A stretch of DNA of 64,000 nt, taken from positions 220,809,753-220,873,752 of the forward strand of contig NC_133663.1 in the NCBI RefSeq assembly GCF_037893015.1, read 5' to 3'. Source of the DNA: Macrotis lagotis. Taxonomy: Eukaryota; Chordata; Mammalia; Peramelemorphia; Peramelidae. The notes beneath the pieces are model-generated. The model worked only from the letters and a program-made list of their open reading frames with translations, searched no databases and was not told the DNA's origin. Positions 11,526 through 21,875 of this stretch are shown here, in pieces. A program made the position numbers and the translations under genes. How positions within the stretch are numbered: position 1 is the first letter of the stretch; each line of letters begins with the position of its first letter.

Positions 11526-12293
11526 TTCCATCTTAAGAAGTCCAGTAGGGAGGGGCAGGGACAAGATGGGGACAAGAGCAGATTTTGTCTTAGGAGCGCT
11601 CTCATAAATTTTCAAAACTAAGGACTTTAACTAAATTTTCAAGAGAGAGAACCCACAGAGGGTCCCAGTGAGGCAGTTCGCCTACTCAAGATAACCGGGA
11701 AAAGAGCAGAAAGGCTCTGGTCCCTGGGGTTGGAGGGGTGGCCTGCCAGAGGGGTGGCCCAGCAGAGCAAAAGAACTCCAGTCTCCCAGAGGCAGACCCA
11801 GTGCGCTGGGAGCCAAGGCTCCCAGCAGCTGGGTAGCTTCCTGACCTATGCCCCGGGGAGCACTGGGCACAAATTGGGGGAACAGCGGGGGGACCTCTGC
11901 CAGAGCAAGTGCTTGAAGCCCAACCCTCAGGGAACACAGCAAGCAGAGTGGCCACCACAGCCCCGATCCAGGAAACAGAAGCAGGTGGAGCTGGTAAGCA
12001 TGAACCCCCAGGCCATGAGCCCATTGAACCTAGGGAGGGGAGTGAAGAGAGAGACTGCAGAGCTCTGCCCCTGGAACAGGACTCTGGGCCTCTGAACACA
12101 TTCAGATCCTGATCACAGTCTAGGCTCCCCCATAGAACAGCAAGGGCCCCCTGCACCTCAGCCCCATAGCAGGGTGGGGCACATAAGATCATTCACAGAC
12201 CAGGAGGGAAGACAGAGTCTCACACACTGAGACCCATGTGGGAGTGTCCCAAAAGCTCAGAAAACACCCCAAAAACAGGCTTAGGCTGGGAAA

Positions 12294-13180
12294 ATGAGCA
12301 AGCAGAGAAAAAAGAGGAGCACCATTGAGAAATACATTATCTATAATCCCAAGAAGGATCAAAACACTCAGTCTGAAGATGAGGAAGCACAAGCTCCTGC
12401 ATCTAAAGACTCCAAGAAAAACAGAAATTAGGCTCAGGCTGTGACAGAGCTCAAAGAAGACTTTGAAAATCAAATGAGGGAGTTAGAAGAAAAACTGAGA
12501 AAAGAAATGAGAGAGATGCAGGAAAAACATGAAAATAAAGTCAGCAGCTTAGTCAAGGAAATCCAAAAAAATGCTGAAGAAAATAGAATGCTAAAAACCA
12601 GCTTAGGTCAAATGGATAAAACAGTTAAAAAAGTTATTGAGGAGAAGAATGCTTTAAAAAGCAAAATTGGCCAGATGGAAAAAAGAGATAAGAAAACTCT
12701 CTGAGGAAAACAAATCCTTCAGACAAATACCTCAGAGAGATTGATGAATTTGTGAGAAATCAGGACTCATTACTTCAAAACCAAAATAAAAAATGAAAAC
12801 TTAGAAGAAAATGTGAAACATCTAATTGAAAAAACAACTGATATGGAAAACCGATTGAGGAAAGATAATTTAAAAATTATTGGAATACCTGAAAGTCATG
12901 ATCAGGAAAAGAGCCTTGACATCATTTTCAAAGAATTACTACAGGAAAAGTGCCCTGATATCCTAGAAGCAGAGGGCAAAATAGAAATGGAGAGAATCCA
13001 CCCATAACCCCGAGAAAGAGATCCCAAAAAAAAACAAACCCTAGGAATATTCTAGCCAATCTCCAGAATTCCCAAGTCAAAGAGAAAATATTATAAGCAG
13101 CCAGAAGGACACAATTCAAATATCTTGGAGCTGCAGTCAGGATCACACAGGACTTAGCAGCAACTACATTAAAAGCTCAG
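12294..13180 (+). pseudogene. L1-A ORF1 (RNA-binding coat protein), broken
   Basis: Opens MSKQRKKRSTIEKYIIYNPK at the same start as ORF1 of L1-B. An in-frame stop follows MSK by about 45 codons (...KKNRN then stop); a second open piece (12441-12704) is a coiled coil containing MREMQEKHENKVSSLVKEIQ, and a third (12813-13007) is the RRM-like piece with KDNLKIIGIPES. Frame changes separate the pieces, and the C-terminal domain is lost at the SINE insertion. In L1 this protein trimerises through the coiled coil and coats the L1 RNA. Confidence 0.75.
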
Positions 13181-13185
13181 AGTGG

Positions 13186-13345
13186 GGGCAGCTACGTGGC
13201 ACAGTGGATAAAGCACTCTGGAGTTAGGAGTACCTGGGTTCAAATCCCTTCTCAAACATTTAATAATGACCTAGCAATGTGGTCTTGGGCAAGCCACTTA
13301 ACCCCATTTGCCTGGCAAAAAACAAAAAACCTAAAAAAAATAAAA
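13186..13345 (+). mobile_element. Marsupial tRNA-derived SINE in L1-A
   Basis: Sense copy from 'gggcagctacgtggcac' to 'aaaaacctaaaaaaaataaaa'. Flanking L1 text does not resume at the same point: ORF1 sequence is on the left and spacer sequence on the right, with about 1 kb missing compared with L1-B. So the insertion accompanied, or later suffered, a deletion. Confidence 0.85.
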
Positions 13346-13429
13346 CAGATGTGATCCACCCGCAACCGAGTTGTTGGTGTTGGAAGAAAGACTGAAGCAC
13401 ATTTTAAAAATTATTATTATTATTTCTTG

Positions 13430-13748
13430 GGGGGTGCAGGCCAAATGGGGCTGGTTTGCCTGCCTGGAGCAGCACAGCAGGGTGCTCGTTGGGTTTCTGA
13501 GGCCAGATTAGGACTAGGGTGCTCCTGGCTCAAAAGCCAATGCTCTGTCGGACACCCAGCCATGCCTACTATTATTACCATTTTATTTTATTTTGGGGTC
13601 TTTTTTTTTTGGTTTTTGCAGGGTAGTGGGGTTGGGGTGGCTTGCATGTCACACGGCTGGCTGATTTTTGGGTGTATGGGTCCGGATATAGGTTCAGGTG
13701 CTCTTGGCTCCAGCGCTGGAGCTCTGTCCATTTTGCCACCTGGCCATA
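13430..13748 (-). repeat. Two antisense SINE-derived segments in the L1-A spacer
   Basis: Segment one contains 'caaatggggctggtttgcctg' and 'gtgctcctggctcaaaagcc'; segment two contains 'tttttgcagggtagtgggg', 'catgtcacacggctggc' and ends 'tttgccacctggccatacc'. Both follow the reverse complement of the tRNA-derived SINE but with consistent, family-specific changes. The same two segments, with the same changes, occur in L1-B at 35335-35470 and 35500-35660, which shows they were copied as part of the L1. Confidence 0.78.
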
Positions 13749-13879
13749 CCTACAATTATTACTATTTTTTTTAATTTTAATTTTCTTTCTCTCCCCTTTA
13801 TTTCATCGCTCAAGCGAGTCTATATTTTTTGGGGAGAGGTGGTATTTGTTTACTCTTAAACAAGAAAATTTTATTAATG

Positions 13880-14720
13880 TATAATCAGAAAAACTTGAAA
13901 AAACTATGAACTGATGCTAAGTGAAGTGAGAAGCAGCAAGAGAGCATTGTACACATTGCTGTTATTACAGCAACATTGTGTAGTGACCAGCTATGATAGT
14001 TAGCTCTTTCCAGCAATACAGTGATCACAGTCAATTTGCTTTATTTTTTTCTTAGATTTGTTCAAGGCAAATGGGTTAAGTTTGCACAAGTGCACACAGC
14101 TAGGCAATTATTAAGTGTCTGAGACTGGATTTGAACCCAGGTACGCCTGACTCCAGGGCCCGTGCCTTATCCACTTTGCCACCTAGCCGCCCCTGATCAC
14201 AGACAATTCTTAAAGACATGATATAACAAGACTAATATGGAAACAGGTTGAATACAATTGTACATGTATAACCTGTATCAGATTATTGGTTGAAGAGGGG
14301 AGAAGGGAGAGAAGGCAGAGGGAAGAAAAATATGGAAGTCAAAAGCTTATGCAAAGATGAATGTTGGAAACTATCTTGGCATGTACTTGGAAAAAATAAA
14401 ATAACATTAAAAAAGATTTGTGATGTAAAGTGTCATCCATATCCAGAGAAAAAGAAACTATGGAGTCCAAACACATATTAAAAATGCTATTTTCAAATTT
14501 TTCAATTTGTTTTTTACTTCTTATGGTTTTCCTTTTGTTCTGATTGTTCTTTCATAGGATGACTAATATGGACATATGTGTAACAGGATTGTGCATGTAT
14601 TACCTATATCAGATTACTTCCCATGTTAGGGTGGGAGGGAAAAAAATCTTTACAAAAATGAAATGTTAAAAACTATCTTTTCATAAATTTGGAAAAATAT
14701 TCTTTTTTAAAAAAAGAGAG
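13880..14720 (+). mobile_element. Two L1 3' ends in tandem, older type
   Basis: The first piece starts 'aactatgaactgatgctaag' (end of ORF2/3'UTR of marsupial L1), is split by an antisense SINE (14042-14194), resumes 'ttgtacatgtataacctg' and ends in 'ggaaaaaataaaataacatt'. The second piece restarts at 'tcatccatatccagagaaa', again runs through 'tgcatgtattacctatatca' and ends 'tttggaaaaatattctttttt'. This 3'UTR differs from that of L1-B, so it is probably not the 3' end that belonged to L1-A. Confidence 0.7.
14042..14194 (-). mobile_element. Marsupial tRNA-derived SINE, antisense
   Basis: Runs from 'ttcaaggcaaatgggttaag' to 'ccacctagccgcccc'. It splits the first of the two L1 3' ends. Confidence 0.87.
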
Positions 14721-15548
14721 CCCTTTGAGATACGTCCAAATTCATCATTTTGCTTATAAGGAAACTGAGGCTCTTTTTGTATTCCCAGCACTTAACACTA
14801 TGCCAAATATATAGGTGTTTAATCAATGTTGACTGCTCCATTGATTTGCCCAAGATTATACAACTCATCAGCTCCTCAAGGTTTCTTTCTTTTGTTGTCA
14901 ATCATAAATGTTCCTGAAATGTCCTGCATATTAGCTGGCACTTAAGTGGCAATTAAATTTATTTCCAAAAAGATATTCAGTTAGTACATTTTTGTCAGGA
15001 TTGCAATGTAGGGGTAGAGGAGGGTTTGTTGTGATGTTTTTTCCCTATGTAATAAAAAATTTGACCAATATGGAATTAACTTTAGAGAAAATCAATTTGA
15101 ATTATGCAGTATTTTTAAGTTACTCACAGAAGCTGAATCTCTTTGGTGCACCTGTTTTAATAGATAACTATGATTTTATAATTAACATATTAATTCTTAT
15201 ATAAATGTGCCTTAAAGTACATCAGAGCACATGAAAACTGTACTAGTAATTTTATCAATCCCATTCCCTATAATCTCCTCCACAGATACATAATTATGTT
15301 GTTTAATAATTCCTTTCTTCGAAGACAATACAAAGGTAAACATCCCAACTCATGTCCAAATTAAGACAAATCCTAAAATAAATATGACCCATACTGCTAA
15401 GGTTTACTATATAATTCTCCTTCTTATCAGAGTTAGAAAGCAAAAGGATTAATATCATGATTTCCAGAAAGTACCATCAATTATTTTAAAGAAAAATTTT
15501 GCATGTAACAATCACTTCTGTCTTACATAAGGGGTCCATTGTACTTAG
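14721..15548. other. Intronic sequence; one weak MIR-like fragment
   Basis: Around 14750-14870 'aaggaaactgaggctctttt' and 'cagcacttaacactatgcc' suggest a fragment of antisense MIR and related repeat text. The rest shows nothing I recognise. Confidence 0.4.
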
Positions 15549-15559
15549 TGTCCTTTTTC

Positions 15560-15716
15560 TTTTCTTTTTTTGGGTTTTGCAAGGCAGTGGGGTTGAGTGA
15601 CTTGCCCAAGGTCCCACAGATAAGTAATTATTAAGTGTCTAAGGTTGGATTTGAACTCAGGTCCTCCTGACTTCAGGGTCAATTCTCTATCCACTGGACC
15701 ACCAGCTGTCCAATTA
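15560..15716 (-). mobile_element. Marsupial tRNA-derived SINE with target duplication
   Basis: Antisense copy from 'ttttctttttttgggttttg' to 'ccaccagctgtcc'. The 11-base word tgtcctttttc occurs on both sides (15549-15559 and about 15717-15727), a clear target-site duplication left by LINE-driven insertion. Confidence 0.88.
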
Positions 15717-15984
15717 TTGTCCTTTTTCAAGTTATACTTAAAAGGAATTGGATAAATTAATACAATGAAACAATATAATCAATTATTACCTATCCAAGCT
15801 AATAAAGTAATATTTTTAAAGGTAAATAGCATAAAGATACAAAGAGAATTGCTTATTACTACTGATTTTGGATTGGTGAGAAGGGAAAAGTAGGATCACA
15901 TGCATGTGCCTGGTAAGATGAGATCCTAGGAAGAGTTGGGCAATAATATCTCAAGAATTTGCCATCTGGTTGACAGCTGAAAGT

Positions 15985-16205
15985 GGCAGCAATAGTAGCT
16001 AATATTATGTATAGCATTTAAGGTTTGCAAAGAGTTTTACTATGTTATTTCATTTGATCTTCCCAAAAACCCTGTGAAGTAAGGACTATTATTACCTGTA
16101 TTTTTATAGACTAAGAAACTGAAAGAGAGAAAAGATTAAGAACCTTGCCCAAGGTCACACAGCTAGATAAGTGTCTAAGGCAGGATTTAAATTCAGATCT
16201 CCCTG
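15985..16205 (-). repeat. MIR, antisense copy
   Basis: Antisense MIR landmarks: 'gcatttaaggtttgcaaag', 'tttcatttgatcttcccaaa', 'aagaaactgaaagagag' and 'ccaaggtcacacagctag', ending 'aaattcagatctccct'. Confidence 0.8.
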
Positions 16206-16367
16206 GAAACAGACCAAAAAGAAAAATGGCCAAATATACTTTTAAGGTATTAAAGTATTTCTGTGAATACCTATATGTTGCAGATCTTGGCTAATTTATT
16301 CATCATCATTCTTTTGAGTCTCACACACATGTCTTAAAACTTAAAAGTATGAAAGAAAAAATAAAAA

Positions 16368-16525
16368 GGGCAGCTAGTTGGACACAGTGGATAGAGCACT
16401 GGTCCTTGAGACAGGAGTACCTGAGTTCAAATCGCCCTCAGACACTTAATAATTACCTAGCTGTGTCACCTTGGGAAAGCCACTTAACCACATTGCCTTA
16501 CAAAATAAAATAAAAAATAAAAATA
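16368..16525 (+). mobile_element. Marsupial tRNA-derived SINE
   Basis: Sense copy from 'gggcagctagttggacac' through 'ataattacctagctgtg' to an A-rich tail of aaaataaaat units. Confidence 0.87.
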
Positions 16526-17400
16526 GAAACTATTAAAATTTATTTTTATTATCATCTTTTCCTATCCTCATTGAACATTTCCTAGTAGCAACTATTAAAA
16601 AAAGAAAAAACAAAAGCAGTTCCACCAAACAAATAATCTTAGCAACCAGGTCTGAAAAATTGTACCCCCATAGTCCGCCATCCCCTGCAAAGAATTTGGA
16701 AAGGAAGGACATTTTCTCAATTTTTATTTGAGGATCAACTGGGTCATTGTAATTACACAACATTCAATTTTATTGTTCTTTGTTTATGTTGTTCTAAGTC
16801 ATCATGTACACTATTTTCCTAAATATGTTTCCTTCATATTGTAACAGTTCATTTAAGTCTTCCCATGTGGATATAAAATCTTCATATTTGTTGTTTCTTT
16901 GTAATCTATTGAACAATTCTCCAAATGTCAGATATCTACTTTATTTTTGGCTCCATATTACCATAAAAAAGTTCCACAATGCATATTTTGACATTTATCG
17001 TTTTTGTTTGGTCTTGTTCTAACATGTAGCTATTGAATTGATGTTATCTCAGACAAAGTTTAAAAAGATCAAGGTCTCCTACTGCATCTAGTGCCACCTC
17101 CAGTCCTGACCTATCTCTTGCCCCATTATCTGTGATGACTCTGGAGTTAAGGACTTTGCATAGCTCTGCCTCACAGATAGAAAAAAACAACAATATTTCC
17201 TAGAAAAGCTTTCTTTGTTGTTTTTTCTATCTGTTGATATTACTATTTCACCTAATAAAGCATTCACTGATACAAGTAGATGTTTGATATACAGTTAAAA
17301 TTTAGAAGTGAGTATTCATCCTTTCCAGTTCATGGGATTATCTCAAATTCAGTTGGTTATTTTGCTCAGGTTGGTGAGGAGAGACAGCCTAATATGATTC
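16526..17400. other. Intronic sequence without recognised gene
   Basis: AT-rich; short ORFs on both strands show no family similarity. No exon or repeat family recognised. Confidence 0.4.
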
Positions 17401-17560
17401 TTTAGGGCTGGGTATAGGATCAGAAAGTTAGTTCAATTGACATTTCTAACACACACCAATTGTGACATCGTGGGTCAGTCACTTACCTTAGTTTCCTAAT
17501 GTTTCAAAGGGTATTATAGTATTTACATTATAAAGTTGTAGTAGGCCTATATAATGTTCC
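17400..17560 (+). repeat. Weak MIR fragment
   Basis: 'gtcagtcacttaccttagtttcc' and the following 'gggtattatagta' resemble the sense MIR core. Highly diverged. Confidence 0.4.
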
Positions 17561-17915
17561 ATTCAGGATATTCCAAGAGTCTTAGTGCAGATTTAGACCT
17601 TAAAGTCTTTGGAACACCTAAAAAAATTAAAGCTCTACATAATTGTCAGTTGTTTTTATTTGGTTCATGCCTGCCAAGAAGCTGCTTGTTCCTTTTTCAG
17701 GATATGTCATTCTACCTGAAGACCACCTCACTATTCACAAAATTCAAAGCTTCTCTTTGGAGAGATTTAGGTCTTATGAAAACCATGGTGAGAAGGTATA
17801 CTGCCAACAGCATAGTACAAAAAATTGTTAGGAAATTGTAATCAGCTTGTTTTTCTTCCACATTTATTGAGGAATAATTTTCCCTGAAAATTCTGTTTGT
17901 AAATAATCCACACAC

Positions 17916-18044
17916 CTCTGTTTGAAGAGTCTTGTTTTTCACCAGCAGGTCTGCAAAGTCAGTATGAACTGAGTTAGCTCCCCTTTTGAAGTACAGCATG
18001 GAGTTTGGAGAAGAGTCTGCTTCAAGGGGTGGGTCAAAAGGAGA
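17916..18044 (-). CDS. Coiled-coil gene, exon X (inter-coil linker)
   Basis: Internal exon of 129 bp, 43 codons, phase 0/0. The acceptor is a strong tttctcttttcag, and the donor is cagag|gtgtgt. The peptide opens SPFDPPLEADSSPNSMLYFK, a proline- and serine-rich linker quite unlike the other exons, and then becomes helical (DFADLLVKNKTLQTE), leading straight into exon B's VRNLQNRLL with the heptad register kept. Its internal ATG is not needed as a start, since the frame is open to the acceptor. Because it is a multiple of three with equal phases, it could be skipped without shifting the frame. An alternative reading as the first coding exon of a shorter isoform cannot be excluded. Confidence 0.7.
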
Positions 18045-18194
18045 CTGAAAAGAGAAATTGCAAGTATTTGAGCCTTTACTACCAGCCTTATGGATAGAAC
18101 TAAAAATTTACAATCCCACAATAGTTCTTCAAATATTCCCTGTTAAGGAAGGACACATTTCTAAGGATCCCTCTCAAAAACAGTCCTACCATTA

Positions 18195-18345
18195 CTATCT
18201 GAGATAAAAGATTGAATTGTGCACATAATTGTTTGCTTGTTGCCCCCCACATTAGGATGTAAGCTCCTTGAGGGTAAGGACATGTCTTTTGCCTTTCTTG
18301 AAGTTCCCCATGTTAAGCATAGTGACTGACACATTAATGTATCTA
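18195..18345 (+). repeat. L2 3' end fragment
   Basis: 'attaggatgtaagctccttg' followed by 'gggtaaggacatgtcttttg' and 'aagcatagtgactgacac' is the standard L2 3'UTR wording. Confidence 0.75.
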
Positions 18346-18399
18346 CCCAGATAGATCTATGGAGCAGAGGGACCATGAAAGTTTATGTAAAAGCACTGA

Positions 18400-19160
18400 G
18401 AAAAATTTGTCTAACTTCCAGTAAAAGTTTTGCAATGACTATAAGCCACAGTGGGTCACCCAAAGACTATTTCTTATTATTTTGGAACGAGGCAGATACT
18501 ATTTAATTCCAGAGGATTATAGGATTTAAAACTGGGGAGGACTCTGGGGGTAGAGTAGAATGAGAGAATGTTTGAGAAAACTGACGCCCAGAGATATTTA
18601 ATTGGAAATTTATCCAAATCATAGTTCATGATTATTCTTACTAACATCGTTATGACCTAGGTTTGCATTTGTCTGCTAACTTGCTAAGACATATTTTTCC
18701 TTTATTACAAGGTCGCCCCCTAATGGCAAATAAGGGGAAGAGCAATTAATAAACTCAATTATATTATCTTTTTCTTAAGTCAAAGTTAATGAAACTAATA
18801 TACAAGGAAAAACTATTCTACTATCATTCAAATAATCATTGGATAAAGATAAATTTATCACATGGTACTTGGTGCGAGAAAAATATCAATCCTCAAGTAT
18901 ATTTCCCTAAAGTTATCAGTTTTCAAGTTTTAAAATTGTAATGGCCAATAGTTGTAGTAGAGAACAGATAATCAATTATTCCTGTCAGAGAGGTTGAGCA
19001 TCACAAAATCGGGGTATATATATTAGGTTGCATTATTATTTATTTTCCTTCAATGTTTGTTATAAATCAATCTGAAATACTTTCTAGAGACTCTTTGCTG
19101 CATTCTGATATGGGTTATTCCAGGTTTGTAGAAAATCCAGTGCTATTTTATATTGCTGCT
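18400..19160. other. Intronic sequence without recognised feature
   Basis: No SINE, LINE or exon recognised; sparse, AT-rich sequence. Confidence 0.35.
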
Positions 19161-19164
19161 GCTG

Positions 19165-19305
19165 CTGATGTAGTTGTCAATTAGTCATGTCCAAGACTAT
19201 TTGACCTCATGGATTTTGTCCTTGGAGTTTTCTTGGCAAAAACACAGGAGTGGTTTGCCACTTCCTTCACCAGTATGTTCTGGGCATCAGTGGCACAGGA
19301 TTTTT
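19165..19305 (-). repeat. SINE fragment ('gtcatgtccaagactatttga' type)
   Basis: Partial antisense copy of the RTE-tailed SINE: 'ttagtcatgtccaagac', 'ttttcttggcaaaaacac' and 'ggtttgccacttccttc', after a short (gct)n run. The tRNA-side half is missing. Confidence 0.55.
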
Positions 19306-19440
19306 GACATTCATTTAAGATGACTCCAAAAGAGAGAGACACTTTTTTATGAACAATGGTAACATAGAACATCAAACCAGCTTTTAAAAAAGTTCCTCAA
19401 AAAGTGTTCTTTTATGGTATTAAGTCTCCTTAAAATGATA

Positions 19441-19489
19441 TTGCATATGTATATATATATAAACATATATATATATATATATATATATA
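19441..19489. repeat. (AT)n microsatellite
   Basis: Interrupted at/ta repeats over about 49 bases. Confidence 0.92.
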
Positions 19490-19624
19490 CAATTTCTTAA
19501 TATCTAATTCAAAATTCATTAGGCATCTTTACTCTATGCCCAATAGTAGAATTTTTACGATAGTAAATATAGTCTCTCCCAAAAATCTTATTGCAGTTTT
19601 AAGTTTCAATAATAAAAATAATAT

Positions 19625-20005
19625 AAAAAGACTCATCTTTTAAAATGACATTTTTTCCCAGTTACATATAAGGACAATATTTTACATTCATTTTTAAAAA
19701 TTTGACTTCCAAATTTTACACCCTCCCTTCTTCCCTCACCTCTTCCCTCTCTGAGATGACAAGCAACTTTATATATATGTTCATATATGTTCAATGAGGC
19801 AAAACATATTACCATATTAGTAATGTTGTAAATAAAAACGCAGACCCAAAGGGGAAAAAAACATGAAAAAAAGAACGTAGAAAATAGTATGCTTTGATCT
19901 GCATTCAGATTCCATAAAGTTCTTTCTCTGGAGGTAAATAGTATTTTTTCACCGCAAGTCCTTTGGCATTGTCTTGCATTGCAATGCTGAGAATAAGTTG
20001 CAAAA
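19625..20005 (-). mobile_element. L1 3'UTR, antisense
   Basis: Matches in reverse the marsupial L1 3' end: 'cccagttacatataaggac' (reverse of the distal end), 'atgaggcaaaacatattacc', 'agtatgctttgatctgcattc' and 'agttctttctctggaggt'. Only the 3' few hundred bases are present, as is usual for 5'-truncated L1 insertions. Confidence 0.68.
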
Positions 20006-20144
20006 TCTCAAAGCTATTCAGACTTTTGGAATCCCTGTATAGAAACTCCTCCTGGAGTTTACAACCTAGAAGGAACTGTATGAAACAGAAACAATTGAAT
20101 TCCAGGCCTTTGCCAAGTTTTGAATCCTCTTCATGCAACCACTA

Positions 20145-20360
20145 ACCTCATCATCTCCAATACTGTAAGAGTCTCTTAATTAGTTTCCTGGCATCAATTA
20201 GTTCCGTCTTCCAATCTATCTTTGACATAGTTCACAAAATAAGTCTTCCTAAGGCTATCACTATCTCTATCACTCTTTTTCTCAAAAATCTTCAAGTTCC
20301 TTTTTGCACCTCTCTTACAAAACCCTTTGTCTAACAAAACCCATTTGTTAATGCACACCT
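20145..20360 (+). repeat. L2-like fragment
   Basis: 'ttcctggcatcaattag', 'cttccaatctatctttgaca', 'agtcttcctaaggctatcac' and 'tcaaaaatcttcaagttcc' follow the known L2 distal text in order. Confidence 0.55.
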
Positions 20361-20409
20361 CCCTTTCAAATTACCTTATATTTGCTCATCTATCTACATG
20401 CTATGCCCC

Positions 20410-20627
20410 ACTGTTGTTCAGTCATTTTAGTCATGTCCAACTCTTCATGGCACCATCTGGGATTTCCATTTCCTACTCCAGCTTATTTTACAGATAAGGA
20501 ATTGAGACAAACTGGCTTAAGTGACTTGCTCAGCTAGCTAATAAGTCTGTGGGGCCAGATTTGAGCTCAGGAGATAAATCCTGACTTCAGGCTCAGAACT
20601 CTCTCAGGCACCTAGCTGCCTTATATC
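20410..20627 (-). repeat. RTE-tailed SINE, antisense
   Basis: Full-length: 'ttgttcagtcattttagtcatg', 'tccaactcttcatggcac', 'ttacagataaggaattgag', 'gtgacttgctcagctagc' and the tRNA-side end 'gcacctagctgcc'. Confidence 0.7.
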
Positions 20628-21101
20628 CTCCTAGTAAGATGCAGTGTGACCATATAGAGTAGTTGATTAATGTTTGTTGAATTGAAAAATACTAGGCATA
20701 ATGAGTGCATAGGAAGAGTACTGAGTATCATGACATTTTTTAATATAAAATGGACTTAATTTCATTGCTTTTGTGTTTGTTCAAGTAAAAACTATTGGTA
20801 CAGACTATTGTCAGTAGATGTCTAATAAATATTGAATTAGATATTAAGGAACATATCTGAAGATACAATATCTTATGGAGACTTTTTAAAATGAAGAAAG
20901 AACAGTTTTCTAGTAAACCATCATATGAGAGATAATGAATCCTTGAAAAATAAAGATTTCCACAGTAATTGAATGAGACCATAATTCCATATGCAAAAAA
21001 TATGAGAAACTGATTATTAATCACAATGCTAAATTGTGACTACTTCTTTAGACATTACTTTAATAGAAAGGCTCTTTTTTGAAAGTCGGGGGAAAAAGTA
21101 C

Positions 21102-21320
21102 CTCTTTTGCTCGTTTTACTACTGCTTCAATTTCTCTGTTTACTGTATATAGCTCATTAGTAAGAGCTTCCAGCTTCTGATAGGCACTTTCTTTGTCCTC
21201 TCTGGCTTCTGGCTCAGTGTAGTTTAATGTTGTTTTCAAATTGGTCACCTTTTTAGATGGCTTCTCTTTAATTGTTTCAAGCCTTTGAAAAGATTTCTGG
21301 AGTTTTTCAATGGTTTTGTC
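21102..21320 (-). CDS. Coiled-coil gene, exon A (most 5' exon seen)
   Basis: Internal exon of 219 bp, 73 codons, phase 0/0. The acceptor is cctacccctcag and the donor is gag|gtactt. The peptide starts DKTIEKLQKSFQRLETIKEK and continues with NYTEPEAREDKESAYQKLEA and ends NREIEAVVKRAKE. It is a highly charged coiled coil, rich in K and E. The exon has no candidate initiator that would make it first (its GTG at 21248 is internal to an open frame back to the acceptor), so more exons lie at higher coordinates. In total the six exons give 418 codons. I cannot name the gene; one unverified possibility is a CCDC-family centrosome/microtubule protein such as CCDC170. Confidence 0.78.
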
Positions 21321-21454
21321 CTGAGGGGTAGGAAGAGAACGATTATGATTCTGGCATTAATATTTAAAAAGCAAATAAAAAGGGGGGGAACAGACATTTC
21401 TTAGTATTTACAAAGAGCAAGGTTCTGAGCTAAGTACTTTGCAAAATTCATCTC

Positions 21455-21660
21455 ATTTAGAAATGCAAATTAAAACAACTATGAGGAACCACCTCACAAT
21501 CAAACTGACTAAAATGAGAAAAAGGGAAAAGATCATTGTTGGAGACATTGTGGGAAGATTAGGACATTAATACCCTGTTGGTGGAGTTGTAAACTAATCC
21601 ATTCATTCTGACAAGCAATATGGAGCTATGCCCAAAGAACAATAAAACTGATCATAATGG
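21455..21660 (+). mobile_element. L1 ORF2 3'-terminal fragment
   Basis: 'gaaatgcaaattaaaacaac', 'gaggaaccacctcacaatc' and 'ccctgttggtggagttgta' match the end of ORF2, as in L1-B at 38310-38500 and L1-D at 63080-63260. Short, no 3'UTR. Confidence 0.75.
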
Positions 21661-21698
21661 CCCCTTCACTCCTATCTTGAGAGGTGTGCCATTTTGTA

Positions 21699-21701
<3 letters not shown>

Positions 21702-21738
<37 letters not shown>
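21702..21738. repeat. (TC)n microsatellite
   Basis: Perfect tc repeat at the place where the A-tail of the adjoining antisense SINE would be expected (on the SINE strand it reads GA). Confidence 0.93.
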
Positions 21739-21741
<3 letters not shown>

Positions 21742-21875
21742 AGGCAATGGGGTTAAGTGGTTTGCCCAAGGCCACACAGCAAGGTAATTATTAAGTATTT
21801 GAGGCTCAATTTGAACTCAGGTACTCCTGACTCCAGGGCTGGTGCTCTATCCACTGTGCCCCCAAGTGGCCCCAA
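21739..21875 (-). mobile_element. Marsupial tRNA-derived SINE, antisense
   Basis: Runs from 'gcaaggcaatggggttaag' to 'gtgcccccaagtggcccc'. Its tail is replaced by, or has expanded into, the TC repeat at its left edge. Confidence 0.86.

Larger units (their letters stand above)
11530..13880 (+). mobile_element. L1-A: L1 5'UTR, ORF1 and SINE-bearing spacer
   Basis: Starts near 'ggggcagggacaagatgggg', a recognisable marsupial L1 5'UTR start. A GC-richer 5'UTR runs to 12293, then ORF1, then (after a SINE at 13186-13345) the ORF1-ORF2 spacer with two antisense SINE-derived segments at about 13430-13567 and 13598-13748. At about 13880 it passes abruptly into an L1 3' end of another type, so ORF2 is absent altogether. 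Relative to L1-B it keeps ~320 bp more 5'UTR and lacks ORF1's C-terminal part, the first spacer SINE unit and all of ORF2. Non-functional. Confidence 0.82.

Noticed and set aside
11682-12192. Minus-strand ORF of 168 codons, G/P/S-rich
   Set aside because: Antisense of the L1-A 5'UTR; open because that region is rich in G+C.
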